Below are positions 18,806-18,837 of a stretch of DNA of 18,837 bases, in pieces. The notes under the pieces are model-generated. The model made no database searches and was not told where the DNA came from. It saw only the letters and a program-made list of their open reading frames with translations. The stretch covers positions 1 to 18,837 of the forward strand of contig JAGQRA010000390.1 in NCBI GenBank assembly GCA_020425885.1, written 5' to 3'. The translations under genes and the position numbers were made by a program. Origin of the DNA: Planctomycetota bacterium. Its GTDB lineage: Bacteria; Planctomycetota; UBA1135; UBA2386. Position 1 is the first letter of the stretch, and each line of letters begins with the position of its first letter.

Positions 18806-18837
18806 TTAGATGCGTTCGCTGCCGACCAGCACCCAGT
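18806..18837 (-). CDS. C-terminal end of an upstream gene (partial, ten codons visible)
   Basis: Reading in from the window edge on the minus strand gives WVLVGSERI followed by TAA 18808-18806, in the same frame as the small ORF that follows. The codons have G/C third positions and the peptide is plausible, but ten codons are too few for identification. Confidence 0.3.
   Translation of the reverse strand, partial: WVLVGSERI

Overview
The window is GC-rich throughout, with third codon positions dominated by G and C, and gene-dense: no gap exceeds about 150 bases. It contains no rRNA, tRNA, CRISPR array, transposase or other mobile element that I could see. The gene content suggests a free-living Gram-negative-type bacterium, most likely a planctomycete or a related lineage. 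Signs of this are a large Asp-box beta-propeller protein of the sortilin/VPS10 type, a secreted GH29 fucosidase with a C-terminal PA14 module, and a MoxR/DUF58/von Willebrand A operon containing an ABC-2 exporter. The phylum call is an inference from gene families; Acidobacteriota or Myxococcota cannot be excluded.

Left part (1-7977): a mixed set of probably exported proteins. It starts with the C-terminal 210 residues of a glycoside-hydrolase-like protein on the + strand (1-633). Twelve bases away, convergent to it, is a 1062-residue secreted beta-propeller protein (646-3834, -). Upstream of that on the same strand is a 407-residue protein of unknown function with an N-terminal membrane anchor or signal (3943-5166, -). 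Divergent from it is a lipoprotein alpha-L-fucosidase (5288-7336, +). A small putative lipoprotein of unknown function (7405-7977, -) converges on the fucosidase. The region looks like polysaccharide handling at the cell surface, but the genes are not arranged as one operon.

Right part (8125-18837): one long minus-strand operon that runs off the window at its 5' side. In transcription order it holds a possible upstream gene end and small ORF; a MoxR-type AAA+ ATPase; a 585-residue secreted/membrane protein with a GPVN motif; an ABC ATPase; a 12-helix ABC-2-type permease; a DUF58 protein; a BatA-like vWA membrane protein; and an 899-residue membrane protein with two vWA domains around a GATase1-like domain. 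Every junction from moxR onward is a short stop/start overlap (ATGA, GTGA, TTGA or TTGACTGA) with a Shine-Dalgarno-like element 5-10 bases upstream of the start. This pattern fixes three non-ATG starts and indicates tight translational coupling.

How the operon may work (inference): MoxR AAA+ proteins are thought to remodel or load metal ions into partners with vWA/MIDAS domains. Here three consecutive genes supply four MIDAS motifs, two of the products being membrane-anchored, and an ABC exporter sits within the same translationally coupled unit. The simplest reading is an envelope-localised machine in which MoxR acts on MIDAS proteins together with a dedicated exporter. Its substrate and role are unknown.
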